Below, piece after piece: positions 13,594-13,897 of a stretch of DNA of 13,897 nt. How positions within the stretch are numbered: the first letter of the stretch is position 1; each line of letters begins with the position of its first letter. The DNA lies in contig WRHT01000015.1 in assembly GCA_009783115.1 (NCBI GenBank), positions 1 through 13,897 on the forward strand, written 5' to 3'. The notes under the pieces are model-generated. The model was given only the letters and a program-made list of their open reading frames with translations. It ran no database searches and had not been told where the DNA came from. The position numbers were made by a program, and so were the translations under genes. This DNA comes from Desulfovibrionaceae bacterium. Lineage in GTDB: Bacteria; Desulfobacterota; Desulfovibrionia; Desulfovibrionales; Desulfovibrionaceae.

Positions 13594-13896
13594 TTATCTA
13601 TTTATGAGAGAGGTTTGCTCTCCAATACCGGTTTTTCTATGGAAAAAAGGATATTCCAAAAAGATATACAATAAAAGGCATACGACAAGTAATATTGAAA
13701 AATGCAGGATAAATACCGCCAGAGTTGATCCCGGCAGGTGCGGATATATCAAATGCCACAAGATATAGTGGCTCAGATATAATGAATAACTGATATTGCC
13801 GAGAAATATTTGCGCCTTATTTTCTAAAATCCAGCGAGAAAGCCAATTCCTGGGACCGGCGGTGACGATTAAGGCGGAACACAAAAAAATATAAAA
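13594..13896 (-). CDS. Acyltransferase 3 (OafA-like) membrane protein, C-terminal end (cut by the window edge)
   Basis: About 100 C-terminal residues of an integral membrane protein; the frame is open to the right edge, so the true start lies outside. Visible features are a hydrophobic segment at the edge (FYIFLCSALIV), then LGNISYSLYLSHYILWHLIY, which carries the G-x-x-SY-x-x-YLxH motif typical of the last spans of the acyltransferase 3 family. A further hydrophobic span (VFILHFSILLVVCLLLYIF) and a short basic tail follow. These inner-membrane enzymes add acetyl or other acyl groups to O-antigens, capsules and related glycans (OafA, WecH, NodX-like). A TTG in the frame at 13884 is not a likely start, since hydrophobic sequence continues upstream of it. 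It lies 400 nt upstream of the methyltransferase gene in the same direction, so it is probably part of the same locus but possibly a separate transcript. Confidence 0.85.
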   Translation of the reverse strand, partial: FYIFLCSALIVTAGPRNWLSRWILENKAQIFLGNISYSLYLSHYILWHLIYPHLPGSTLAVFILHFSILLVVCLLLYIFLEYPFFHRKTGIGEQTSLINR

Positions 13897-13897
13897 C

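Noticed and set aside
1..13897. tRNA, rRNA, CRISPR array, insertion sequence or transposase
   Set aside because: No cloverleaf, spaced direct-repeat array, terminal inverted repeat pair or transposase motif was seen on either strand.

Overview
The window shows one long minus-strand glycan-assembly locus (about 1.6 to 13.9 kb) next to two housekeeping genes, also on the minus strand: radC and the 5' part of lon. The organism looks like a Gram-negative bacterium, because the locus has a two-component ABC polysaccharide exporter of the Wzm/Wzt kind and several O-antigen or LPS style glycosyltransferases. The wording of the Lon N-terminus, the high GC of lon/radC and the overall style recall Desulfovibrionaceae. 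That is a memory-based inference, not a proven assignment.

Transcription runs right to left. At the right edge is the C-terminal end of a membrane acyltransferase (acyltransferase 3/OafA type). A gene-poor stretch of about 400 bases follows. It holds a good sigma70-like promoter (TTGATA, 17 nt, TATTAT) 26 nt before the next start codon. Then come: an AT-rich putative methyltransferase; a GT10 fucosyltransferase-like gene; a GT11 alpha-1,2-fucosyltransferase-like gene; a GT2/DUF268-methyltransferase fusion; wzm; wzt with a C-terminal glycan-recognition-type domain; an unusual protein joining a ParB/sulfiredoxin-like motif to a nucleotidyltransferase-like motif; a GT4, a GT2 and a GT9 glycosyltransferase. 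A clean intrinsic terminator directly after the GT9 gene closes the unit, and radC and lon follow.

Most neighbouring genes overlap by 1 or 4 nt or lie 1 to 11 nt apart, as in one translationally coupled operon. Three junctions are looser: GT10/GT11 (105 nt), wzt/ParB-like gene (98 nt) and ParB-like gene/GT4 (118 nt). The likely product is a surface polysaccharide or O-antigen exported by the ABC route. GT9, GT4 and GT2 enzymes would build core, adaptor or repeat sugars. The GT10/GT11 pair may add fucose or a similar deoxysugar. The methyltransferases, the acyltransferase and perhaps the ParB/nucleotidyltransferase protein would modify the chain or its end, and Wzt may read that end. No sugar-nucleotide synthesis genes, wzx or wzy are visible, so precursor supply must be coded elsewhere or beyond the right edge.

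The most interesting item is the ParB-like/nucleotidyltransferase-like protein at 5060-6568. Its two motif regions, its loose spacing from its neighbours and its place beside wzt suggest an undescribed glycan-modifying enzyme.
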